The position numbers and the translations under genes are program-made. This document shows, in pieces, positions 45,956-53,642 of a stretch of DNA of 64,000 nucleotides; the first letter of the stretch is position 1, and every line of letters starts with the position of its first letter. The notes beneath the pieces were generated by a model. The model was given only the letters and a program-made list of their open reading frames with translations, searched no databases and was not told the DNA's origin. This DNA comes from Candidatus Thiosymbion sp. Lineage in GTDB: Bacteria > Pseudomonadota > Gammaproteobacteria > Chromatiales > Chromatiaceae. The stretch is taken from NCBI GenBank assembly GCA_018435665.1, contig JAHDND010000209.1, forward strand, positions 1-64,000, given 5' to 3'.

Positions 45956-47485
45956 TTGAACTTGCGTGTATTTTTCAATCTCCTGGTTTTGTGCTGCCTG
46001 TTGCTGGCCCTGGCAGGTTGTGCCTCCTCACCCCGGTCCGGGCAAGGCGCGGAAACGGCGGACGCCACCGTGAGCGCTGCGGCAGCACCTGATCCCAATA
46101 AGCCCCACCTATTCTTTTCCGGCGGCGACATCCAGCAGGTACGGGGCGCGGCCCTGGGCGCGGCAGTGACCCAGGGCTGGAAGGTCGAGGAAACCGCTGG
46201 GGAGAGCCTGATTCTGCAGAGGAATCTTGACAGTACCGCCGCTGAAGCCCTGGCTCCCGGGGCCTCACGGGGCCCCTTGCCGCCCGTTGTGGAAGTGCGC
46301 GCGGACTTTTTCCCCCGCCCCGGCGGTGTGGAGACCCAACTCGGCGCCCAGGTAATCACCCAGCGCGGAACCTCGAAGGAGACGCGCCAGGACTATACCG
46401 ACGCCTACCGTAACGAACTCAGCCATTCCCTCGCCACTTTGCAGAACGCCTGGCATGAGGCCGGTCCACGGATCGCCAAGGCCCTGCCGCCAACGGGTGG
46501 CTTTCAGGACAGCCGCAACCCGGAGGGCCAGGTAGCGGACACCCCAGCGTCTTCATCCTTTGATAGCGGCTACGCCGACAACAGCGCCACAGGGCAAAAC
46601 GATGCTGAGCCCCTGACCAGTTCCCCGGTAGCCGCCGCCGAGTTCGAGACCGAGACAGAGACCGAAGATAAACCACAAGTCAGCTCGGCCGCCACCTGGG
46701 CCCTCCCGGCGGGCGCCGCCGCCACTGCCGCCGCGGTGGCGCAGGCCCGGGCGAGCGCCCTGCCCCCGGGCTCTGCACAGGCAGCGACGGTCAAGGCTGG
46801 CCCAGCCCCGGTGGTCAGCCTTGCCCCGACAGCCAATCCCCGGCTCAGTCAGCGCCCGGCCCCAGCCCCCCTCCCGCGTACGGCTTCCACAACCCCGCAG
46901 ATGGGACTCGCCAAAGGGGGCAGTGGGATCTCCTCCGCCGCCCGGGGCGATCAGCGTGTCCTGATTTCGTTGCCGACCGGTAAGGCTGGCAAAGCCGAAG
47001 TCACGTCCCCAGGACAGGCCACCTCCACGAGTACCAAGACGAAAATGCCTTCCGGTAGCGCCGCTACCGTCGCCACCGCAGCAAAGCCAGCGACCAGAAC
47101 CACCGCGTCGGCCACCACGGCACCAGCGGGAAACAAGAAGGCAACGAGCGCGGCCTCCAAGACTCCCGCCCCTGCGTCCGTGACCACGACTAAGGTGCCC
47201 GCGACCAAGATCGTGAGCGCGACCGGGAACAAAACCGCAAAACCTACCGCTACCCCAGCCTCGCCCAGTACCGCTGGTCAGGCCCCAGGCAAGACTACGC
47301 CGGTTAAGCAGCAGCCGGCAAAGCCCGCCACCACCGGCACCAAGACGGCGTCGGCCTCAGGCACCACCGCCGCAGGCACCAACAGTCCAAAATCGGCGGC
47401 CAATGCCTCCAAGACGAACAGCGCAAACAAGACCACAGGAACCACTGCGGGCGCGAAGAAAGCCGTCTCATCCAAGGGAAATTAG
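45956..47485 (+). CDS. Lipoprotein with a long Ala/Thr/Lys-rich low-complexity tail
   Basis: I do not recognise a family. The 509-residue product starts at a TTG with a lipoprotein signal (LLALAGC, Cys about residue 22). Residues 45-180 look folded (KPHLFFSGGDIQQVRGAALG, VVEVRADFFPRPGG, DAYRNELSHSLATLQNAWHE). The remaining 330 residues are low complexity: first acidic and mixed, then, from about residue 340, rich in Ala, Thr, Ser, Pro and Lys with almost no acidic residues, resembling histone H1-like tails. The tail may bridge to peptidoglycan or bind polyanions; that is inference. Confidence 0.75.
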   Translation: MNLRVFFNLLVLCCLLLALAGCASSPRSGQGAETADATVSAAAAPDPNKPHLFFSGGDIQQVRGAALGAAVTQGWKVEETAGESLILQRNLDSTAAEALAPGASRGPLPPVVEVRADFFPRPGGVETQLGAQVITQRGTSKETRQDYTDAYRNELSHSLATLQNAWHEAGPRIAKALPPTGGFQDSRNPEGQVADTPASSSFDSGYADNSATGQNDAEPLTSSPVAAAEFETETETEDKPQVSSAATWALPAGAAATAAAVAQARASALPPGSAQAATVKAGPAPVVSLAPTANPRLSQRPAPAPLPRTASTTPQMGLAKGGSGISSAARGDQRVLISLPTGKAGKAEVTSPGQATSTSTKTKMPSGSAATVATAAKPATRTTASATTAPAGNKKATSAASKTPAPASVTTTKVPATKIVSATGNKTAKPTATPASPSTAGQAPGKTTPVKQQPAKPATTGTKTASASGTTAAGTNSPKSAANASKTNSANKTTGTTAGAKKAVSSKGN

Positions 47486-47611
47486 CATCCCTCCATCCCG
47501 ATCGCGATCCCGTTTCTGGCCCCGGGATCCCGATCGCGCCATGGCGATCATTAGTCCCCTGGTTGCGGGATCGCATTGGCCCCGGGACACAGGCGGTGGA
47601 CAATCTCCGCC

Positions 47612-48217
47612 ATGATTCCGTCCTACCCTCCCCTTCCGATCTCGCCACGGCGCGGTCCTAGCCTCATCGGCCTGATTGCCCCCCTGCTCCTCGGCGCCTG
47701 CTCCGGGGAGACGCCCCCCACGCCTGTCGTCACCCAGGCGGAACCGGCCATTGTCCGCCTGGCCGAACAGGGCGATCTGCCGGCCATCGACAGCCTGCTT
47801 ACCGCGGGTACCGCCCCGGACGCAGTGGATAGTTGCCACTGGACCCCCCTCATGAAGGCGGCCCTCAATGGCCATCTGGCCACGGCCCAGCGGTTATTGG
47901 CGGGCGGCGCCAATCCCAATGCCGAGGACAAGGGTGGCTATGCATCCCTCATGTTGGCGGCCTCCCGGGGCCATGGCGAACTGGTAAAGTTGCTGCTCGA
48001 CCAAGGGGCCCACCTCGATCACCAGGAGCGCAGCGGCAACTGGACCGCCTTGATCTGGGCGGCCAAGGAAGGCCAGGCCACGACCGTCGCCATCCTCCTC
48101 GCTCGCGGCGCCGATCCTGCGCTTCAGGGGCTGGATGGACGGACCGCCTCCGACTGGGCGCAGGCCAATGGCCACCACGAGGTAGTTCGGCTCCTGGCGC
48201 GCGGCGAGGATCGGTAG
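47612..48217 (+). CDS. Ankyrin-repeat lipoprotein
   Basis: The 201-residue protein has a signal peptide with lipobox LLGAC (Cys about residue 31) and then four ankyrin repeats. These are recognisable by WTPLMKAALNGHLATAQRLLAGGANPN, YASLMLAASRGHGELVKLLL, WTALIWAAKEGQATTVAILL and TASDWAQANGHHEVVRLLA. Ankyrin repeats bind partner proteins; small periplasmic ankyrin lipoproteins are seen in many proteobacteria with unknown partners. The start at 47612 was chosen because the signal peptide follows; an upstream in-frame ATG at 47576 adds no signal. Confidence 0.88.
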   Translation: MIPSYPPLPISPRRGPSLIGLIAPLLLGACSGETPPTPVVTQAEPAIVRLAEQGDLPAIDSLLTAGTAPDAVDSCHWTPLMKAALNGHLATAQRLLAGGANPNAEDKGGYASLMLAASRGHGELVKLLLDQGAHLDHQERSGNWTALIWAAKEGQATTVAILLARGADPALQGLDGRTASDWAQANGHHEVVRLLARGEDR

Positions 48218-48360
48218 CGACGCCACCAGGACTGGCCGTGAATTTCGGCGGATGCCGGGTGAAACTGTCGGGTGAAGCGATCCTACACTGATGACCTGGA
48301 ATAGGGCATCGGCGCCGAACTTGTCGATTGGCAGATAGCCGAACGCGCGTCGCCGCCGCG

Positions 48361-48537
48361 TCAGTCGCCCCCCGCTCGGGAGCGTAACGCCATGCGCAGG
48401 AAGGCCAGTTGTTTGCGATATTGGTGACAGCCGCGGCACATCAGGTTATGCAGGCGCAGGGCCATGCGCTCGCGCCAGGCGAGCGGCCGGTCGAGCTCCT
48501 GTGACATCAGTTCGGTGGCCTGTTTGCAGTTCATCAT
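48361..48537 (-). CDS. Zinc-finger (zf-HC2) anti-sigma factor
   Basis: The 58-residue protein has the pattern CKQATELMSQELDRPL near the N-terminus and LRLHNLMCRGCHQYRKQL after it, giving a Cys...His-x3-Cys-x2-Cys zinc site of the ZAS type. Such small cytosolic proteins without a membrane helix act as anti-sigma factors. It follows the ECF sigma gene after 19 nt and has GGAG 9 nt before the ATG at 48537. Short partners of this kind commonly accompany bufferin operons. Confidence 0.8.
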   Translation of the reverse strand: MMNCKQATELMSQELDRPLAWRERMALRLHNLMCRGCHQYRKQLAFLRMALRSRAGGD

Positions 48538-48556
48538 GGACGTGCTCTCCGTCGGC

Positions 48557-49129
48557 TCAGCGGGCGAACCAGGTTTCATCAAGGCAGCGCCGCAGGCCCA
48601 TCCGGGCGCGGTGCAGGATCACCCAACAGTTGGACGTGACAATGGCGAGTTCCTGACAAATCTCGCTCACCTCAAGCCCCAGGAGCTCGCGCATCATGAA
48701 GACGCGCGACGTTCGCTCGGGCAGGTGGTCGAGACAGGCCTCGAAGACCTGCCAGAACTGTTGCTGTTCCAGTGAATCTTCGGGATCTGCCCAGCGGTGC
48801 GGCCGATGCTCGGTCGCCCAGAACCCGCGTTGGTCGAACAGTCCTTCACAGCCGTCATCGTCCTCGACGGCCGCGCCCAACTGGGAGACGGGGACCTCCT
48901 GGCGACGGGTGCGCAAGGCGTCGATGACCTTGCGTTTCAGGATGGAGTAGACCCAGGTCTTGACGCTGGAGCGGTGGCCAAACTCCGCGGCACCCTGCAT
49001 GGCGGCGATCAGCGTCTCCTGCACCACGTCCTCGGCCAAGGCCGGATCGCGCAACTGGAGCGCGGCGAAACGCACGAGGTCGGCGCGCCGCGCGCCGACA
49101 AACTCGTGAATCTGCTCGTCAATGGGCAT
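48557..49129 (-). CDS. ECF sigma factor divergent from the bufferin operon
   Basis: The 190-residue sigma-70 family protein has region 2 (FVGARRADLVRFAALQLRDP, LAEDVVQETLIAAM, KTWVYSILKRKVIDALRT) and region 4 (LPERTSRVFMMRELLGLEVSEICQELAIVTSNCWVILHRARMGLRRCL, with its helix-turn-helix at about residues 140-185). The insert between the regions is long (about 45 residues, acidic, containing DDDGCEG). I chose the ATG at 49129. The gene is divergent from bufA and followed by a zf-HC2 anti-sigma, so it probably controls the bufferin genes in response to metal stress. Confidence 0.88.
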   Translation of the reverse strand: MPIDEQIHEFVGARRADLVRFAALQLRDPALAEDVVQETLIAAMQGAAEFGHRSSVKTWVYSILKRKVIDALRTRRQEVPVSQLGAAVEDDDGCEGLFDQRGFWATEHRPHRWADPEDSLEQQQFWQVFEACLDHLPERTSRVFMMRELLGLEVSEICQELAIVTSNCWVILHRARMGLRRCLDETWFAR

Positions 49130-49204
49130 GGCTCCTCCACGGGGGTGAGGCACAAGGCGCAATGATCGCATGGAACGGTGTCGCAAATTTTTTTGTCACC
49201 CGAC

Positions 49205-49231
49205 TGTAAGGAATCGACGCCGACTTCGACT
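49205..49231 (+). promoter_or_regulatory. Candidate ECF-type promoter for bufA
   Basis: TGTAAGG (49205-49211) and CGACT (49227-49231), about 15 nt apart, resemble ECF promoters of the TGTAAC / CGTC type. They lie about 90 nt upstream of the bufA ATG and close to the divergent sigma gene. The match is loose. Confidence 0.3.
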
Positions 49232-49320
49232 ATCACCCTGAGACCCTGGCCGCGTGCCCCGCGGCGGGTCTCTCGCTAATGACCCCCTGTCCTCTCTCCC
49301 TCACAAACCGGAGTCGATCC

Positions 49321-49617
49321 ATGAACCACATAACTACCGCCGCCGCCCTTGCCATCGCCCTCGGGACCGCCATGACCATCGCCGCCGCGCCCACGAGTGC
49401 CGCCGATACCGGGGCCAAGGAGAAGTGCTTCGGCGTTGCCCTCAAGGGCCAGAACGACTGCAAGGCGGGGCCGGGCACCTCCTGTGCCGGGACCTCCACC
49501 AAGGACTACCAGGGTGACGCCTGGAAATTGGTGCCCGCCGGCAGTTGCGAGCAGACGGCCGCGCCCAAGTCCCCGACCGGCCACGGTCAACTCGCGGCCT
49601 TCAAGGAAAAGGCGTAA
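49321..49617 (+). CDS. bufA: Bufferin precursor BufA1 (DUF2282)
   Basis: The 98-residue precursor has an N-terminal signal peptide (about 1-28, AAALAIALGTAMTIAAAPTSA) and a core with four cysteines in the DUF2282 pattern: KCFGVALKGQNDC, GTSCAGTSTKDYQG, WKLVPAGSCEQ. Known bufferins are exported RiPP metallophores whose core cysteines are converted to thiooxazole-type heterocycles by the MNIO enzyme BufB with BufC, and which sequester copper. The ATG has GGAG 8 nt upstream. bufB follows within 24 nt. Confidence 0.9.
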   Translation: MNHITTAAALAIALGTAMTIAAAPTSAADTGAKEKCFGVALKGQNDCKAGPGTSCAGTSTKDYQGDAWKLVPAGSCEQTAAPKSPTGHGQLAAFKEKA

Positions 49618-49640
49618 GGACCATTCGGGAGCCTGAGGCC

Positions 49641-50573
49641 GTGAACCCGCGCCGCGATTCGCTTCCCTGGGCCGCGGCCAACACGCCCGGGACCCACCCC
49701 GGCCTGCCACCGCGGGCCGGGGTGGGCCTCAAGCCCGCCCACGTCCAGGCCATCCTGGAGGGCGCGCCCGATCTGGGATTCTTCGAGGTCCATGCCGAGA
49801 ATTATCTGGTGGCGGGCGGACCCATGCATGCCGACCTGGCCCGCATCGCTAAGCGCTATCCGCTCTCGATCCATGGCGTGGGGCTGTCGATCGGCGGGGC
49901 CGACCCGCTGGATCCCGATCATCTGCACGCCCTGCGCGGACTGCTTGATTGCTACCAACCGGCGCTGTTTTCGGAGCACCTCGCCTGGTCCACCCACGGC
50001 GGCGTGTTCTGGAACGATCTCCTGCCGGTGCCTTATGACCGAGCCACCCTGAACCGGGTTTGCGCCCATCTGGACCAGGTTCAGGAGACTTTGGGGCGGC
50101 GCATCCTGCTGGAGAACCCGGCCACCTATGTCGAATTTGCCGACTCCACCCTGAGCGAGGCCGCATTCATCACCGAACTGGTGGCGCGCACCGGCTGCGG
50201 CCTGCTGCTCGATGTCAACAACGCCTATGTGTCGTGTATCAATCACGGACGCGATGTCCTGGCCTATCTCGCCGCACTGCCGCTCGCTCAGGTCGGCGAG
50301 GTCCATCTGGCCGGCTTCCATCGGGACACCGACAGTTCGGGTGATCCGCTGCTGATCGACAGTCACGGCAGCGCCGTGGACGAGGCGGTCTGGTCGCTCT
50401 ATGCCTGGACCCTCGCCCGCATCGGCCCCCAGCCGACCCTGATAGAGTGGGATAACGACCTGCCCGTCTTCGACCGGCTCCACGCCGAGGCGCGGCGGGC
50501 CGATCGGCTCCTGATGGGGCTTGAGGCGGGGCTTGAGACGGCGGGGGACACGGCCCGGAGGATCAGCGCATGA
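49641..50573 (+). CDS. bufB: MNIO-family enzyme BufB (DUF692)
   Basis: BufB is a multinuclear non-heme iron-dependent oxidase that modifies cysteines of the bufferin precursor before export. The 310-residue TIM-barrel protein shows the family's metal ligands: FFEVHAENYLV (about residue 49), SIHGVGLSIG, SEHLAWS, LLENPATYVEF, LLDVNNAYVSCINHG, GEVHLAGFH, LIDSHG and LIEWDNDLP. The start is a GTG at 49641. The end overlaps bufC by 4 nt. Confidence 0.93.
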   Translation: MNPRRDSLPWAAANTPGTHPGLPPRAGVGLKPAHVQAILEGAPDLGFFEVHAENYLVAGGPMHADLARIAKRYPLSIHGVGLSIGGADPLDPDHLHALRGLLDCYQPALFSEHLAWSTHGGVFWNDLLPVPYDRATLNRVCAHLDQVQETLGRRILLENPATYVEFADSTLSEAAFITELVARTGCGLLLDVNNAYVSCINHGRDVLAYLAALPLAQVGEVHLAGFHRDTDSSGDPLLIDSHGSAVDEAVWSLYAWTLARIGPQPTLIEWDNDLPVFDRLHAEARRADRLLMGLEAGLETAGDTARRISA

Positions 50574-51349
50574 GCGGACCAGCCGCCTGGTGCGCCGCGT
50601 TGCTGGACCCGGACCGCGAGGTTCCCCCGGGGCTCTCGACCTGGAATGGGTCCGATCCCGCGCAACGCTTCACCGTCTACCGAAACAACGTGACCGTGTC
50701 GCTCATGGAAGCCCTCGCGGAGACCTTCCCGGTATGCCAGGCCATGGTCGGTGCGCCGCACTTCCGCGACCTGGCGCGCGCCTTCGTGCGTCGGCATCCG
50801 CCGCGCTCGCCGGTACTGGCACGCTACGGGCACGGGTTCGCGGACTTCATTGCCGAATGCACGCTGGCGGCGCCCTGGCCGTACCTGCCCGATCTGGCGC
50901 GCCTGGAGCTGGCGTGCCTCGACGCGCTCCATGCGGCGGATGCCCAGCCCCTCGATCCAGACGCCCTGGCGGCGGCCTTGGGGCGGCCGGAGACCCTGCC
51001 TTCGCTACGGCTGGGGCTGCATCCATCGCTGGCCACCCTGGGCTCGCCCTATGCGGTGGTGTCGCTGTGGGCTGCCCATCAGGGTGATGGGCCAGCCCCG
51101 GCCGTGAACCCCGACCGGCCCGAACAGGCCTGGGTCCTGCGCCGGGGACGAGCGGTGCTGGTCTTGCCGATGTCCGGCGGCGACTGCCGCTTCGTGCGCG
51201 CCCTGCAAGTGGGCGCGACCCTCGGCGAGGCCACCGCGACGGCGGCGGCTGCCGCATCCGACGAGGACGCGGACGCGGCCGGGGGGTTCGACCTGACCCG
51301 CTGTCTGGCCGTCCTGCTGCGCGAGCAGGTCCTGACTGGCATCACCTGA
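50570..51349 (+). CDS. bufC: BufC (DUF2063), partner of the MNIO enzyme
   Basis: The 259-residue protein has the DUF2063 N-terminal domain (LSTWNGSDPAQRFTVYRNNV, then LMEALAETFPVCQAMVGAPHFRDLARAFVR and PPRSPVLARYGHGFADFI) and a divergent C-terminal part resembling a RiPP recognition-like domain. BufC-type proteins bind the precursor and deliver it to the MNIO enzyme. Translation is coupled to bufB by the ATGA overlap. Confidence 0.9.
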   Translation: MSGPAAWCAALLDPDREVPPGLSTWNGSDPAQRFTVYRNNVTVSLMEALAETFPVCQAMVGAPHFRDLARAFVRRHPPRSPVLARYGHGFADFIAECTLAAPWPYLPDLARLELACLDALHAADAQPLDPDALAAALGRPETLPSLRLGLHPSLATLGSPYAVVSLWAAHQGDGPAPAVNPDRPEQAWVLRRGRAVLVLPMSGGDCRFVRALQVGATLGEATATAAAAASDEDADAAGGFDLTRCLAVLLREQVLTGIT

Positions 51350-51374
51350 ACGACCCTGACCTGGAGGCATCCCC

Positions 51375-51935
51375 ATGACTTCTGATTCTGCCGTGCGACC
51401 GGGCGCAGGCCCCGGCCGACTCGTCGCTCGGGCAGCGGCCGCGATCGCGGTGCTGGAGCACATCCCCCACAGCCTGATCGCCCTGCTCGGGCGCGTCAGT
51501 ATCGCCACCCTGTTCTGGAACTCCGGACAGACCAAGGTCGAGGGCTTCGCCGTCGACCTCCTAAGCGGCCGCATCGACATCGGCTGGCCGCGGCTCGCGG
51601 ACTCGACGGTCGCACTCTTTCGCGACGAATACCGACTGCCCCTGGTGGCGCCGGAGCTGGCCGCCTACGGGGCCGCCATGGCCGAGCATCTGTTTCCGGT
51701 GATGCTGCTGATCGGGTTGGGCACCCGGTTTGCCGCCCTGGCCCTGTTGGTTATGACCGCGGTCATCCAATTCCTGGTGTACCCAGAGGCCTGGCCGGTT
51801 CACGGCACTTGGGCGACCATCCTGCTGTACCTCGCGGCGACCGGGCCCGGGCGGCTCTCGCTCGACCAGTGGATCAAGGGATGGGCCACCGGACGGGGGC
51901 ATGCAGGGCTGGGGGGTCAGGACTGGACCGGTTGA
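51375..51935 (+). CDS. DoxX family membrane protein of the bufferin operon
   Basis: The 186-residue protein has four membrane helices (about 36-54, 92-115, 118-137 and 145-165) and the DoxX/DoxD pattern LLGRVSIATLFWNSGQTKVEGF near the N-terminus and HGTWATILLYLAATGPGRLSLDQWI near the end. DoxX proteins are regular members of bufferin operons, with a suspected redox role. It begins 25 nt after bufC and is the last gene of the operon. Confidence 0.9.
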   Translation: MTSDSAVRPGAGPGRLVARAAAAIAVLEHIPHSLIALLGRVSIATLFWNSGQTKVEGFAVDLLSGRIDIGWPRLADSTVALFRDEYRLPLVAPELAAYGAAMAEHLFPVMLLIGLGTRFAALALLVMTAVIQFLVYPEAWPVHGTWATILLYLAATGPGRLSLDQWIKGWATGRGHAGLGGQDWTG

Positions 51936-52362
51936 ATGGCCCCGATCGCCAATCGGGTCGTTCGCCACCAGCGCGCACCTGAACCCGCGGATGGCCAGCG
52001 CCACCGGAAGAAGACGCCAGGTCGATATGGTTCCGAGGAGGAAGAGGATAGGCAGGAAGAGCCAGTTTCACCCCGGCGGATTTAGGCCAGTTTCAGGTCG
52101 GCCGCGACAACTGATGGCCAGAGGGCTTGTCCTGCCCCCCTTTAGACCGCACCTAGGCAACACCTTTTACCGCCCCATGGCGGAGCCGGGTCAGGCCAGG
52201 TGGATTGGCAGCATTCGGCAGATTTCGACAAAATGCTCATAACGGCCTGACGAAGGATTAAATCCCAGCCGCACTTAGGTCCTCGTTGCCCTTCAAGATC
52301 CGCAACCGGATGGGTGCTGTCTGGTTCTCACCAGTAGAATTGGCGACGGAGCCTGCTATTAC
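51936..52362. other. Intergenic region with a possible IS21-type relic
   Basis: These 427 bases contain a CCCGAT-CGCCA-ATCGGG hairpin (51941-51957) just after doxX that may help end the operon. They also contain GCCAGTTTCA twice, at 52061-52070 and 52086-52095, followed by GGTCGGCCGCGACA. Repeats of this style occur near the ends of IS21-family elements, so this may be what is left of one. No protein-like ORF is present. Confidence 0.4.
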
Positions 52363-52680
52363 ATGAGACGCGCCCAACGTATCCAAGACCTCGTCACCCG
52401 GGAACTAGCCCCCCTGCACCTGGAATTGGTGGACGAAACCCATCAGCACAATGCCCCACCGGAGGGTGAGTCCCACTTCCGGTTGCTCGTGGTCAGTGAC
52501 CGCTTCGCCGACCACAAGCCCCTCGCCCGGCAGCGCATCATCAACGGGTTGCTGGCCGCGGAATTCGCTACAGGTCTACATGCCTTGGCCATGCATACCT
52601 GGACCCCGGCGGAATGGTTCGATCGGGGTGGTCTAACTCCGGCGTCCCCTCCTTGCTTGGGCGGGGGCAAAGCCACATGA
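52363..52680 (+). CDS. BolA family protein
   Basis: The 105-residue protein has the BolA fold: RIQDLVTRELAPLHLELVDETHQHN, then SHFRLLVVSDRFADHKPLARQRIINGLLAAEF and LHALAMHTWTPAEWFDR. BolA proteins work with monothiol glutaredoxins in iron-sulfur cluster handling and influence envelope shape. The conserved histidines are present. The last 20 residues extend beyond the usual end and look random, suggesting a lost stop codon or a recent 3' change. Confidence 0.92.
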   Translation: MRRAQRIQDLVTRELAPLHLELVDETHQHNAPPEGESHFRLLVVSDRFADHKPLARQRIINGLLAAEFATGLHALAMHTWTPAEWFDRGGLTPASPPCLGGGKAT

Positions 52681-53048
52681 AGAGCGGTGAAACCTTTGGC
52701 ACCAGGCCTTCTTAGCTGCCACAGCCGCACCGCTCGCCCTTGAACGCGAATCTCCAGAAAGTGACCGTATGGCTTTTAAAGACAATAGGTTGCCCGTATC
52801 GATCCTGAGGATGGCCCTCAGCGCCGTCACCCTATGCGTAAGGTCTGCCACGTCCTGAATTTGTCTCCGCCCCCCTTTACGGCCTATCATGCCTAATAAG
52901 GATGAAACAGGCGTTTCGTCCCAGGAGTCATCATCGTCCGGTGGTGGCCGCAGGATAGTGTCATGAATTTTACCCAGGCCTGCGACCTCATTTGCAGCGT
53001 CCCTGGAAGCTTCCCTTACCTCTCGTTCCATCCAAACAGGAATATCTC
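52681..53048. other. Intergenic region upstream of cytochrome c'
   Basis: These 368 bases contain no recognised gene. A minus-strand frame (52633-53031, 132 codons) has a natural-looking first 95 residues with an acidic PDDDDSW stretch but no family I know. No FNR-type box is visible upstream of the cytochrome c' gene. Confidence 0.4.
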
Positions 53049-53501
53049 ATGAAAAAAGCCATCGCCCTCGGCGTCATCACCCTTTCCCTGGCCACCACGG
53101 CCATCGCCCAGGTCAAGCCCGAAGACCAGATCAAGTACCGCCAGGCCGGTTACAGCTTCATGGCCTGGAACATGGGCAAGATCAAGGCCAACCTGGAAGG
53201 TGAATTCAACGCCAAGCAGGTGGAGGCCGCCGCCAACGCCATCGCCGGCATCGCCAACTCCGGCATGGGCGCCCTCTATGGCCCGGGCACGGACAAGGAC
53301 ATCGGGAGCGTCAAGACCCGCGTCAAGCCCGAACTCTTCACCGACAAGGCGGAGGTCGGCAAGGTCGCCACGGCCTTCAATGCCGCCGCCAACGATCTGG
53401 CCAAGGCGGCCGCGACGGGTGACAAGGCCGCGGTAAAGAAGGCCTTCAGCGACACCGGCGCCGCCTGCAAGGGCTGCCACGACAAGTTCCGCCAGGAATA
53501 G
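53049..53501 (+). CDS. Cytochrome c' (class II c-type cytochrome)
   Basis: The 150-residue periplasmic protein has a signal peptide (about 1-20, KKAIALGVITLSLATTAIAQ), a four-helix bundle body starting QVKPEDQIKYRQAGYSFMAWNMGKIK, and the single C-terminal heme motif CKGCHDKFR typical of class II cytochromes. Cytochromes c' bind NO at a five-coordinate heme and protect denitrifiers and phototrophs from NO. I chose the ATG at 53049. A rho-independent terminator follows directly. Confidence 0.95.
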   Translation: MKKAIALGVITLSLATTAIAQVKPEDQIKYRQAGYSFMAWNMGKIKANLEGEFNAKQVEAAANAIAGIANSGMGALYGPGTDKDIGSVKTRVKPELFTDKAEVGKVATAFNAAANDLAKAAATGDKAAVKKAFSDTGAACKGCHDKFRQE

Positions 53502-53522
53502 TCACTACCCGTTAGGGTAGCC

Positions 53523-53544
53523 AAGCCGCCTGCGGGCGGCTTTT
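53523..53544 (+). terminator. Rho-independent terminator after cytochrome c'
   Basis: AAGCCGCC and GGCGGCTT form an 8-bp stem with a TGCG loop, followed by TTTT. It lies 21 nt after the stop codon. It may also serve the convergent cytochrome b gene. Confidence 0.8.
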
Positions 53545-53642
53545 GTGTATCTGGCGCTCCGATTGCCAATCGCTTTCCGATGACTTTCCGATCACAGCGA
53601 CGGGGATCGGGGAAAACCGCTAAGCGCCTCCTAGCTGATCCG

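Noticed and set aside
52633..53031. Minus-strand open frame of 132 codons overlapping the end of bolA
   Set aside because: The first 95 residues have a natural composition, but there is no recognisable family or ribosome site, and the 3' part is a bolA shadow. Kept only as a note in the intergenic entry.
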